From Streptosporangiaceae bacterium (GTDB lineage Bacteria; Actinomycetota; Actinomycetes; Streptosporangiales; Streptosporangiaceae), in contig JASIGS010000631.1 in NCBI GenBank assembly GCA_030052355.1, forward strand, positions 1-5,831: a stretch of 5,831 bases of DNA, read 5' to 3'. Shown piece after piece: positions 1 to 5,326 of this stretch. The notes beneath the pieces were generated by a model. The model ran no database searches and was not told the DNA's origin. It saw nothing but the letters and a program-made list of their open reading frames with translations. The position numbers and the translations under genes are program-made. Within the stretch, counting starts at the first letter, position 1; every line of letters begins with the position of its first letter.

Positions 1-495
1 CGAGAGCTCGACACCGGATACCGGGTGCCGCGCCAGATCCTCGACTTCGCGAGCAGGCTGCTCAGCCACATCGCGCCCGGCCTCAGCCCGGCCGGATCGG
101 TTCGTCAGGACCCGGGCGCCCTGGTCGTCACCGACGTGCAGCCGGGCGCACTGGCCAGTGCGCTGGCGGCTGCCAGCACCGACGCACTCGCCCGGCCTGG
201 GTCGGCCGCGGTGGTCGCCGCCGACGAGCACGTGCCGGCCGTCCAGGCCATGCTGGCCGGCGCCGGGGTGCCGCACGCGGTCCTTGAGGGTGCCGCAACG
301 GCCGGGCTGATCACCATCGTTCCGGTGACGATGGCCAAGGGCCTGGAATTCGACCAGGTGATAGTTGTCGAGCCCGCCAGGATCGTGGCCGCGGAAGCGC
401 GCGGCCTGCACCGGCTCTACGTGGCTCTGACGAGGGCCGTGTCGCGGCTGACCGTGCTGCACGCCGAGCCGCTGCCCGAGCCGCTGCGCGACTAG
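1..495 (+). CDS. HelR/HelD-like UvrD-type helicase, C-terminal part (5' end outside window)
   Basis: The frame is open from base 1 and ends at TAG 493-495, giving the last 164 residues of a larger protein. The start of the fragment (ELDTGYRVPRQILDFASRLL) looks like the superfamily 1 segment after the motor core, and the end carries MAKGLEFDQVIVVEP (helicase motif V region, residues about 108-122) and LYVALTRA (motif VI region, 139-146), followed by the HAEPLPEPL ending typical of the HelD/HelR group. Proteins of this group bind RNA polymerase and use ATP to free it from stalled or rifampicin-bound complexes; UvrD/PcrA DNA repair helicases share the same motifs. The Walker A motif would lie upstream and cannot be checked. 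I favour HelR/HelD over UvrD from the C-terminal wording, an inference from family memory. It converges on the XRE regulator gene 20 bp downstream. Confidence 0.82.
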   Translation, partial: RELDTGYRVPRQILDFASRLLSHIAPGLSPAGSVRQDPGALVVTDVQPGALASALAAASTDALARPGSAAVVAADEHVPAVQAMLAGAGVPHAVLEGAATAGLITIVPVTMAKGLEFDQVIVVEPARIVAAEARGLHRLYVALTRAVSRLTVLHAEPLPEPLRD

Positions 496-509
496 GCCGC
501 CAGGCGGCC
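495..509. terminator. Short palindrome between convergent genes, possible bidirectional terminator
   Basis: GGCCGCC (495-501) and GGCGGCC (503-509) are perfect inverted arms around a single A. As RNA this can fold as a 6-bp G+C stem with a 3-nt loop. It begins on the last base of the helicase stop codon and lies in the 20-bp gap before the stop of the facing regulator gene, so it could serve both. There is no U-tract, which is usual for actinobacterial terminators, but G+C palindromes also arise by chance in such DNA. Confidence 0.4.
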
Positions 510-515
510 CCGCCA

Positions 516-1367
516 CTAGATCTGCTTGAGCACATCCATGATCAGCGTGGCCGTGTCGTCGAACGACATCGCCGTCGCGCACAGGTGGTTGAAGAACATG
601 TTGTACACGTGGACGTCTTCGATGTCCTCGAGCCACAGCCCGCTGGTGAGGCCGGTCACGTGCACCACGTCCGGATCGGCGGGCTCGGGGAAGGCAAGGA
701 TCGTGAAGGGCCTGCCCATGGCCGGGTGCGCACCACCGCTGAACGGTACGACCTGGATGGAGATGCTGCGCCTGGTGCCGACGTCGAGCAGATACTCGAG
801 CTGAGCGCGCATTACCTCCTGTCCGCCCACATGCCGGCGGACCGCGGCCTCGTCGAGCACGGCCCAGATCTTCGGCCCGCTGGCGCTCGCCAGTCGCCGC
901 CGCTCCGTCATCATCGCGACTATGCGGTCCAGGTTCGAGTCCGGCCGCAGCACCAATTCGGTCGACGCGACCGCCCGGGCGTAGTCGTCGGTCTGCAGCA
1001 GGGCCGGAATCCGGCTGACTGCGTAGACCTTGATCTCAGACGCAGCGCTTTCCATGCCCAGGTAGGTGGCGAAATGGGGCTGGACCGTGTCGCCGTATGC
1101 GTGCCACCAGCCCTTCTGGCGGGACTCCCTGGCGAGCTGGACCAGGGCCTCCTGCAGCTCGGCCGGCGCGGAATAGATCTCCAGCAGGTCGCGAACGTCC
1201 CGCGGCGTGACGGACACCCGCCCGGTCTCCACCCGGCTGATCTTGGACGCCGAGCACTCCAGCCGCTCCGCTGCTTCCTCACAAGTCATGCTGGCGGCCT
1301 CCCGCAATCGCCGGAGTTCCCCGGCGAGGCGGCGCCGCCGGACCGTGGGGCTGTCGGAGCTTGTCAA
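516..1367 (-). CDS. XRE-family transcriptional regulator with DUF5753 C-terminal domain
   Basis: This 283-aa protein has an N-terminal Cro/C1-type helix-turn-helix at about residues 13-67 (LRRLREAASMTCEEAAERLE, then CSASKISRVETGR as recognition helix and following turn) and a DUF5753 domain at about 100-278, with the characteristic YLGMESAASEIKVY and IPALLQTDDYARAV stretches. Such proteins are very numerous in actinobacteria and are often grouped with Scr1-type antitoxin-like regulators; they are usually paired with a small DUF397 gene. No DUF397 partner is seen here. The start is TTG at 1365-1367, chosen because GGAGGT (complement of 1373-1378) sits 5 nt upstream and the helix-turn-helix follows directly. 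The gene ends at TAG (516-518). It is divergent from the 106-aa gene at 1578, so the shared upstream region is the likely site of autoregulation. Targets are unknown. Confidence 0.9.
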   Translation of the reverse strand: MTSSDSPTVRRRRLAGELRRLREAASMTCEEAAERLECSASKISRVETGRVSVTPRDVRDLLEIYSAPAELQEALVQLARESRQKGWWHAYGDTVQPHFATYLGMESAASEIKVYAVSRIPALLQTDDYARAVASTELVLRPDSNLDRIVAMMTERRRLASASGPKIWAVLDEAAVRRHVGGQEVMRAQLEYLLDVGTRRSISIQVVPFSGGAHPAMGRPFTILAFPEPADPDVVHVTGLTSGLWLEDIEDVHVYNMFFNHLCATAMSFDDTATLIMDVLKQI

Positions 1368-1372
1368 TAGGT

Positions 1373-1378
1373 ACCTCC
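1373..1378 (-). promoter_or_regulatory. Shine-Dalgarno deciding the TTG start of the XRE regulator
   Basis: On the minus strand the sequence reads GGAGGT, then five bases, then TTG. This strong site supports the unusual TTG start at 1367 over any internal start such as the methionine at residue 27, which would cut off part of the helix-turn-helix. Confidence 0.75.
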
Positions 1379-1410
1379 GTGAGCGAACGGTCTGACTTGC
1401 GACTCAGTGT

Positions 1411-1425
1411 GGCCGGGTCCCGGCC
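1411..1425. repeat. 15-bp palindrome upstream of the XRE regulator
   Basis: GGCCGGG (1411-1417) and CCCGGCC (1419-1425) are perfect inverted arms around one T. It lies 44 bp upstream of the regulator's TTG, in its probable 5' leader or promoter. It could be an operator or an RNA hairpin; the base composition makes chance occurrence possible. Confidence 0.35.
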
Positions 1426-1519
1426 CTTCCGTCCACGTTTCTGACGGCTTTCTCACGAACTCCATGCAATGGCGTAGTGCGAATTAGCGGATGCATGTTG
1501 CAGATTGGCGCCGTGGGAA

Positions 1520-1538
1520 GGCATGCTGTCGTCATGCC
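1520..1538. promoter_or_regulatory. Possible operator: 6-bp dyad with 7-bp spacer
   Basis: GGCATG (1520-1525) and CATGCC (1533-1538) form a 19-bp dyad in the divergent region between the XRE regulator and the 106-aa gene, 39 bp upstream of the GTG start at 1578. A second small dyad, CCAT-GCA-ATGG (1462-1472), and the palindrome ATGCAT (1491-1496) share the ATGC core. The spacing is compatible with binding of a dimeric helix-turn-helix protein such as the neighbouring regulator. This is inference from symmetry and position only. Confidence 0.35.
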
Positions 1539-1540
1539 AT

Positions 1541-1551
1541 TACTCTACGCT
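1541..1551 (+). promoter_or_regulatory. Weak -10 candidates for the 106-aa gene
   Basis: TACTCT (1541-1546) and TACGCT (1546-1551) both fit the loose actinobacterial TANNNT -10 pattern and lie 27-37 bp before the GTG start at 1578. I see no good -35 at the usual distance, so this is only a candidate. Confidence 0.25.
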
Positions 1552-1577
1552 GTTAGCTGGCTACCAGAGGTGACAGC

Positions 1578-1898
1578 GTGACGGCCGAGCCGCGCCTGCA
1601 CCCGCTGGATGGGCTGGCGCGGCTGGAGGGACTGGCCAGTCGGCTGGCGGATCGCGGGCTGCGGGCCCGGCTGATCGCACCGCCAGGCCGAGTCCCGAGC
1701 CTGCACGTAGTGAACCCCGTTGTCACGTCGCTGGCGGAGGACGTCTACGCCGGCCGCGCGGAGGACGGGCTCTGGTGGTTCTGGTGGTCCTGGGCGGACC
1801 AGATCGCGCCGAGCGAGGACCTGGACGGCGCCGCGGCCGTGATCAGCCGCGTGCTGGCGGCCAACCACGCACCGGTGAGCGCGCCCGCAGCACGCTGA
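1578..1898 (+). CDS. Small hypothetical protein with a tryptophan-rich WWFWWSWAD motif
   Basis: This encodes 106 residues starting at GTG 1578, with AGAGGTGA (1566-1573) as a well-placed Shine-Dalgarno site, and ends at TGA 1896-1898. It has no signal peptide or membrane segment. Residues 8-30 look like an amphipathic helix (LDGLARLEGLASRLADRGL), followed by a proline/glycine turn (APPGRVPSLHVVNP, 34-47), the motif YAGRAEDGLWWFWWSWAD (57-74) and a second helix (LDGAAAVISRVLAAN). The layout of helix, strand, strand with aromatics, helix suggests a compact alpha/beta fold. I believe similar small proteins occur in actinobacterial genomes near XRE regulators, but cannot name a family. It is divergent from the XRE-DUF5753 gene and may be its functional partner, in place of the usual DUF397 protein. 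No enzymatic motif is visible. Confidence 0.75.
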   Translation: MTAEPRLHPLDGLARLEGLASRLADRGLRARLIAPPGRVPSLHVVNPVVTSLAEDVYAGRAEDGLWWFWWSWADQIAPSEDLDGAAAVISRVLAANHAPVSAPAAR

Positions 1899-1947
1899 CG
1901 AGCCTCATATCCGGCCGCGCGGAACTGCTTCGACGCGGCGGTCCCGC

Positions 1948-2020
1948 GACACCGTGACACTTGCGCGGCCTCTCGCGCCCGTTTTATACGATCTGTCCCC
2001 CGCGCAAGTGTCACGGTGTC
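1948..2020. repeat. Perfect 21-bp inverted repeat with 31-nt spacer
   Basis: The left arm (1948-1968, starting GACACCGTGACAC and ending GCGCGG) is the exact reverse complement of the right arm (2000-2020). The spacer 1969-1999 includes the locally A+T-rich GTTTTATACGAT (1981-1992). The element sits between two convergent genes, 49 bp past the stop of the 106-aa gene and 45 bp before the stop of the DUF4439 gene. Each arm contains its own repeated hexamer (GTGTCA-CG-GTGTCA in the right arm as it continues to 2021). It could be a strong bidirectional terminator, a small dispersed palindromic repeat, or a regulator site. The long spacer is atypical for a simple intrinsic terminator. Confidence 0.9.
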
Positions 2021-2065
2021 AGCAACAGAACGCCCTGAGCCGCCGTGTCAGCCAGTCGCACGACG

Positions 2066-2518
2066 TCAGTGGCGCAGGCTGCTGGCTGGCAAGCCGGGAA
2101 ACGCAACTGTCGTGCCGCTCCAGGCCGCGCCGCGCAGCGCGGCCGCCCGCAGCTGGCGGGCGCCGAACTCCCGCAGCGAGTCGTCGGCCAGCGCGACGAG
2201 CGCCAGGTAGGCACGCGCGACCTCGTCCTCGAGGAAGACCGCCAGCGCCTTGGCCGACGTGGGTGACTGCACGCTGAACGGCAACTGGTAGCCGACCGCG
2301 GCCGGGTGCGGCTGCGCACCCGCCCGCTGGATCAGCGTTGTGAGCTGGCTGGCCGCCACCTCGTGCGCGACCCAATCGGTCGTGGCCGTCTGCTGTGCCG
2401 TTCCAGTGAGATGAGCGCCGAGGACGCCGTACCCGAAAATGGCGGCCTGCTCGGCCGACAGCGCCGCCTGCAGCGCGGCGAGCGCCGCCCGCGGCTCCGT
2501 CGGCGCCGGCCCGGTCAC
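2066..2518 (-). CDS. DUF4439 ferritin-like protein
   Basis: This 150-aa protein spans essentially one DUF4439 (ferritin-like) domain: LQAALSAEQAAIFGYGVLGA (residues 16-35), WVAHEVAASQL (49-59), GYQLPFSV (77-84), FLEDEVARAYLALVA (95-109) and the terminal WSGTTVAFPGL (133-143). These pieces match the four-helix pattern, with E23, H52, E97 and E99 as candidate ligand or structural acids. Whether members bind iron is not established. There is no export signal. The start is GTG 2516-2518, overlapping the TGA of the upstream lipoprotein gene as GTGA, with GGAGG 6 nt before it; this implies translational coupling. A longer open frame extends upstream but only overlaps the lipoprotein gene. The pair resembles the two genes beside rimP in mycobacteria (Rv2843/Rv2844), an assignment from memory. 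It ends at TGA 2066-2068. Confidence 0.85.
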   Translation of the reverse strand: MTGPAPTEPRAALAALQAALSAEQAAIFGYGVLGAHLTGTAQQTATTDWVAHEVAASQLTTLIQRAGAQPHPAAVGYQLPFSVQSPTSAKALAVFLEDEVARAYLALVALADDSLREFGARQLRAAALRGAAWSGTTVAFPGLPASSLRH

Positions 2519-3069
2519 CGCTTGCCTCCGGCTGCCTTCAGGAACGGCGCGTGCGTGGCCTCTGAGGCCGCGATGCTCGCGATCAGCTGAGCCAGGGCCG
2601 GCGGTACGGCTGGCAGGTAGGTCATGAGCCGATCGGACGCCGACTGCTCGGCACCCTCGAGGAAGCGCAGGGTGCTGTTCAGCCCGCCCGTCGGCAGGGC
2701 GGGCGTCGTGGCGGTGACGCTTGGCGACGGCGAAGCGCCGGTCGCTGGCTCGACCAGGCGCGACTTTAGCTGGGCTAGGTGGTCCTGGTGCTCGGTGAGC
2801 ACGCTTGCCATGGCGGTCAGGGCGCGCGTGCCTGCCACCTCGGGCAGGGCGACAGCCGCCCGGTAGCGCGCCACCATGAGCTGCTCGGCCGAGATCGCGG
2901 CCGTCAGCGCCCTGACATCGGCAGCCGGCGGCGGCGGCGCTCCGAGCACCTGCACGCCCCGGCAGGCGGACACTAGCAGCGGCAGGGCGGCGGCCGCCGC
3001 ACCGAGCACGACCCGCCGCGGCGGCCCTGATCCGGCCGGGCGCGGCGAAGCTGCTGGTCCAGACGACAC
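2515..3069 (-). CDS. Probable Tat-exported lipoprotein with ferritin-like helical bundle
   Basis: The 184-aa product begins with a proline/glycine-rich n-region, a twin arginine (PPRRVVLGA, R18-R19), an alanine/leucine core and a lipobox VSAC with C36 as the likely lipidated cysteine, so it should be anchored outside the cytoplasmic membrane, perhaps via Tat. The mature part is helical: AAISAEQLMVARY (57-69), LTEHQDHLAQL (91-101), a low-complexity linker rich in S/P/T (107-127), LNSTLRFLEGAEQSASDRLM (130-149) and IAASEATHAPFL (166-177). E62, E93, H97, E138, E141 and the ExxH motif E170-H173 are placed as in ferritin-like proteins. I chose GTG 3067-3069 because GGAGGAG lies 8 nt upstream; a GTG at 3099 would add ten residues without a clear ribosome site. 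It is the first gene of a two-gene operon divergent from rimP. Confidence 0.82.
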   Translation of the reverse strand: MSSGPAASPRPAGSGPPRRVVLGAAAAALPLLVSACRGVQVLGAPPPPAADVRALTAAISAEQLMVARYRAAVALPEVAGTRALTAMASVLTEHQDHLAQLKSRLVEPATGASPSPSVTATTPALPTGGLNSTLRFLEGAEQSASDRLMTYLPAVPPALAQLIASIAASEATHAPFLKAAGGKR

Positions 3070-3104
3070 CGCCGCATCTCCTCCAGGGGTCCAGCACACC
3101 TCGG

Positions 3105-3123
3105 CAAGGTTAGGCTAGATGAC
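3105..3123. promoter_or_regulatory. Partial DtxR/IdeR-type iron box
   Basis: Against the known consensus TWAGGTWAGSCTWACCTWA this stretch matches 13 of 19 positions by eye, with an unbroken run of 12 (AAGGTTAGGCTA, 3106-3117), that is one complete half site plus the core; the other half is degraded. It lies between the ferritin-like lipoprotein gene and rimP and overlaps promoter-like hexamers on both strands, where a bound repressor could block transcription. The ferritin-like function of the neighbours makes iron control attractive, but the match is only a half site. Confidence 0.4.
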
Positions 3124-3135
3124 AGCGCGTATAAC
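3111..3135. promoter_or_regulatory. Divergent promoter elements for rimP operon and ferritin-like operon
   Basis: On the plus strand TAGGCT (3111-3116) and TATAAC (3130-3135) fit -10 hexamers; from TATAAC transcription would start near 3142, about 20 nt before the rimP ATG. On the minus strand TAGCCT (complement of 3112-3117) would place a start about 30-40 nt before the lipoprotein GTG. No convincing -35 is seen for any of them. The only gap between the two divergent operons is 93 bp, so both promoters should be in or near this stretch. Confidence 0.45.
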
Positions 3136-3162
3136 AGCACAGGTCGCGGCGAGGAGGTCGTC

Positions 3163-3816
3163 ATGAGCGGTAGCTCCGGTCACGGTTCGCCCGCTCGCGC
3201 CAAGACCGGCGGCCCTGGAGCGGGCAGGCGGTCGCCCGCCAGGGCACCGAGCAGGGCACCGGCGGGCCCCGCCCCCGACCACGACCGCCTCGTCCGGCTG
3301 CTCGAGCCGGTCGTCAGGGCGATGGACATGGACCTGGAAAGCCTCAAGGTCACCACCGTCGGGCGCCGTCGGCTACTGCGCGTGGTCGTCGATGCCGATG
3401 GCGGCGTCAGCCTCGATGACATAGCCCTCGCCAGCAGGGAGCTGTCGGCTCGCCTGGACCGCGGTGACCAGATGGGCGAGCTGCCCTACACGCTCGAGGT
3501 GTCCTCGCCAGGGGTAGACAGGCCGCTGACGCAGCCGCGGCACTGGCGGCGCGCCATCGGCCGCCTCGTCGTGGTGCCGCTGGCTGGAGGGCCTGAGGGT
3601 CATGGGGGGAACGACGCGGGGTCGGTTCGCGGTCGAGTGGTCGGCTCGACCGACCGGGGCGTGATTCTGGACCACGACGGGGCGACGCGCGAGTACGAGT
3701 ACGCCGAACTCGGGGCTGGCCGGGTCCAGGTGGAATTCGGCCGCCTCGACGACGAGGAGAGCGACGACGACGCGGAGCCAGGGGATGGCGATCCAGGCGG
3801 GGCGAAGGAGGACTAG
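3163..3816 (+). CDS. rimP: Ribosome maturation factor RimP
   Basis: RimP binds the free 30S subunit and helps its late assembly in the cytoplasm. The 217-aa product has a basic, P/G/A/R-rich N-terminal extension (residues 1-38) of unknown role, then the N-terminal RimP domain (about 40-123) with LVRLLEPVVRAMDMDLESLKV, LLRVVVDADGGVSLDDIALASRELS and the signature YTLEVSSPGVDRPLT (109-123), followed by the SH3-like C-terminal domain (about 126-195) and a very acidic tail (DDEESDDDAEPGDGD). It is longer than many RimP proteins because of both tails. ATG 3163 is preceded by GAGGAGGT (3151-3158) 4 nt away. It is the first gene of the operon; its TAG (3814-3816) is immediately followed by the nusA GTG. 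Confidence 0.95.
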   Translation: MSGSSGHGSPARAKTGGPGAGRRSPARAPSRAPAGPAPDHDRLVRLLEPVVRAMDMDLESLKVTTVGRRRLLRVVVDADGGVSLDDIALASRELSARLDRGDQMGELPYTLEVSSPGVDRPLTQPRHWRRAIGRLVVVPLAGGPEGHGGNDAGSVRGRVVGSTDRGVILDHDGATREYEYAELGAGRVQVEFGRLDDEESDDDAEPGDGDPGGAKED

Positions 3817-4977
3817 GTGGACATTGACCTGAGTGTCCTGAAGAGCCTGGAGGCCGAGAAGGACATCTCCATGGACCTGGCGATCAAGGCGATCGAGGAC
3901 GCCCTGCTCGTCGCCTACCACCGCAGCGATGGTGCGGCGGCCACAGCCAGGGTGGAAGTGAACAGGACAAGTGGGCACGTCACGGTGTGGGCGGCGCAGA
4001 CAAACGAGGACGGCGAGTCGGTCAGGGAGTACGACGACACGCCAGCGGGCTTCGGCCGGATCGCCGCGACCACGGCACGTCAGGTGATCCTGCAGCGACT
4101 GCGCGACGCGGAAGACGAGCTGACGTTCGGCGAGTACGCCGGCCGCGAGGGCGACGTGGTGGCCGGCGTGATCCAGCAGGGCAAGGACCCGCGCGCCGTG
4201 CTTGTTGATCTCGGAAAGCTCGAGGCAATCCTGCCGCCGACCGAGCAGGTGCCCGGCGAGCGGTACGTGCACGGCGAGCGGCTGCGCTGCTACGTGCTGC
4301 ACGTCAAGAAGGGGTACCGCGGGCCATCCGTCACGCTGTCGCGGACGCACCCGAACCTGGTCAAGAAGCTGTTCGCGCTCGAGGTGCCGGAAATAGCCTC
4401 GGGTGCGGTCGAGATAGCCGCCATAGCCAGGGAGGCGGGCCACCGGAGCAAGATCGCGGTGATCTCGCACCAGCCGGGTGTGAACGCCAAGGGTGCCTGC
4501 ATAGGCCCGATGGGTGCCCGGGTGCGCAACGTGATGACCGAGTTGCACGGCGAAAAGATCGACATCGTGGACTACTCGGCCGATCCGGCGGAATTCGTGG
4601 CCCACGCGCTGTCGCCGGCCAGGGTGTCGAAGGTAAACGTGCTGGACGCCCAGGCGCGGGTGGCGCAGGTGATCGTGCCCGACTACCAGCTCTCGCTGGC
4701 CATCGGCAAGGAGGGGCAGAATGCCCGGCTTGCGGCGAGGCTGACCGGCTGGCGGATCGACATCAGGCCCGACACCGCCGGTTCGGGCCCAGCTGCGGCT
4801 TCGGCAGCGCCCGACGACCAGGCGGCTGCCCTCGATGCCGCGCAGGAGCCGGACTCCACCGACTCTGCCGCCGCGGAGCCCGCGGCTGGGGACGACACTG
4901 CCGGGGTCGCCCCCCGGGATAACACCGCGGGGGCTCCGGGGGTCGCCCCCCGGGATAACACCGCTTCGGCACCGTAG
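3817..4977 (+). CDS. nusA: Transcription termination/antitermination factor NusA
   Basis: NusA binds RNA polymerase and nascent RNA and modulates pausing, termination and antitermination. The 386-aa protein shows the N-terminal polymerase-binding domain (about 1-105), an S1 domain (about 109-178, [13 protein letters not shown] to [11 protein letters not shown]), a first KH domain with [10 protein letters not shown] (230-239), and a second KH domain with [21 protein letters not shown] (296-316). There is no C-terminal acidic repeat domain of the E. coli kind; instead a disordered, alanine/aspartate-rich tail of about 65 residues ends in two 12-residue repeats (363-386). GTG 3817 directly follows the rimP stop, with AAGGAGG (3805-3811) 5 nt upstream inside rimP, so translation is probably coupled. 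TAG is at 4975-4977. Confidence 0.96.
   Translation: MDIDLSVLKSLEAEKDISMDLAIKAIEDALLVAYHRSDGAAATARVEVNRTSGHVTVWAAQTNEDGESVREYDDTPAGFGRIAATTARQVILQRLRDAEDELTFGEYAGREGDVVAGVIQQGKDPRAVLVDLGKLEAILPPTEQVPGERYVHGERLRCYVLHVKKGYRGPSVTLSRTHPNLVKKLFALEVPEIASGAVEIAAIAREAGHRSKIAVISHQPGVNAKGACIGPMGARVRNVMTELHGEKIDIVDYSADPAEFVAHALSPARVSKVNVLDAQARVAQVIVPDYQLSLAIGKEGQNARLAARLTGWRIDIRPDTAGSGPAAASAAPDDQAAALDAAQEPDSTDSAAAEPAAGDDTAGVAPRDNTAGAPGVAPRDNTASAP
4903..4974 (+). repeat. Two tandem 36-bp repeats at the 3' end of nusA
   Basis: Units 4903-4938 and 4939-4974 share their first 26 bases exactly (GGGGTCGCCCCCCGGGATAA and the next six) and then diverge slightly. The length is a multiple of three, and each unit encodes [12 protein letters not shown] or [12 protein letters not shown]; the second is followed directly by the stop codon. 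Each unit contains a GGGG-TCG-CCCC hairpin-forming core. It looks like a recent slippage or recombination duplication, or part of a dispersed G+C repeat captured in the coding sequence. Confidence 0.92.
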
Positions 4978-4993
4978 GGCGGCACGGTAAGCT
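4965..4993 (+). promoter_or_regulatory. Weak promoter candidate before ylxR
   Basis: TAAGCT (4988-4993) fits a -10 hexamer, with TTCGGC (4965-4970) as a poor -35 at a 17-bp distance inside the end of nusA. It may give ylxR and infB some transcription apart from rimP. The evidence is only pattern matching. Confidence 0.25.
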
Positions 4994-5042
4994 GAAAGAG
5001 ACGAGGGCCAATCGGCCGCCGCGCGAGCTGCTTTCCGGGCCT

Positions 5043-5315
5043 GTGCGACCCATCCGGACATGCGTGGGATGCGGAGCACGCGCGGCCAAGCCCGAGTTGA
5101 TCCGCTTGGTGGTGGCGGGTGGCGAGATAGTTCCCGACGTCACCGGGCGGCTGCCGGGCAGAGGTGCATATCTGCACCAAAGCCTGGCATGCTTGGAGCG
5201 AGCCCAGCGGCGGAAGGCCATCGCGCGGGCCCTACGCCTCCCGGCTGGACTGTCGGTGGGCCGGGTTGCGGGATACCTTGAAGACGTGCAGGGCTGTTCA
5301 GACGGACGGTGCTGA
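5043..5315 (+). CDS. ylxR: YlxR/RnpM family RNA-binding protein (DUF448)
   Basis: This 90-aa basic protein carries the YlxR signature: RTCVGCGARAAKPELIRLVV (residues 5-24) and GRLPGRGAYLHQSLACLERA (35-54), followed by QRRKAIARALRL. In Bacillus subtilis and relatives the family (also called RnpM) binds RNA and is reported to modulate RNase P; its place between nusA and infB is conserved in many bacteria. Two cysteines (C7, C10) form a CxxC pair. GTG 5043 is the first usual start in the frame after the nusA stop, and the conserved motif begins five residues later, so it must be near the true start, although no Shine-Dalgarno site is evident. The last ten residues (QGCSDGRC end) are not conserved. 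TGA is at 5313-5315; infB begins 199 nt further on. Confidence 0.92.
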   Translation: MRPIRTCVGCGARAAKPELIRLVVAGGEIVPDVTGRLPGRGAYLHQSLACLERAQRRKAIARALRLPAGLSVGRVAGYLEDVQGCSDGRC

Positions 5316-5326
5316 GCAGCAGGCAG

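Noticed and set aside
585..1370. Plus-strand open frame of 261 codons opposite the XRE regulator
   Set aside because: The minus-strand product has clear helix-turn-helix and DUF5753 domains and a strong ribosome site. The plus-strand translation has no recognisable domain and is a shadow.
1948..2020. Insertion sequence ends for the 21-bp inverted repeat
   Set aside because: Only 31 bp separate the arms, there is no transposase, and I see no flanking target duplication. A tiny palindromic repeat or terminator is the simpler reading.
1954..2277. Open frames starting inside the inverted repeat and running opposite the DUF4439 gene
   Set aside because: The translations are arginine/alanine/proline-rich shadows with no domain, and no ribosome site is convincing.
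2066..3097. A single 343-aa minus-strand gene covering both ferritin-like genes
   Set aside because: Only its last 150 residues are protein-like (DUF4439). The upstream part is the wrong frame of the lipoprotein gene, whose signal peptide and helices are clear in the other frame. The GTG at 2518 with GGAGG is the better start.
3070..3099. Extended start at 3099 for the lipoprotein
   Set aside because: It adds MCWTPGGDAA before the signal peptide without a good ribosome site. GGAGGAG is placed 8 nt before the GTG at 3069. An ATG at 3077 lies in another frame that leads to no protein-like product.
4903..4974. CRISPR-like array
   Set aside because: There are just two adjoining units in the coding frame of nusA, without spacers of regular length or cas genes.
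3373..5079. Very long minus-strand open frame (568 codons) opposite rimP and nusA
   Set aside because: It mirrors the codon structure of nusA and rimP, which are certain genes; the translation is low-complexity (R/G/P/H/V-rich) with no recognisable domain. High GC content leaves antisense frames open.
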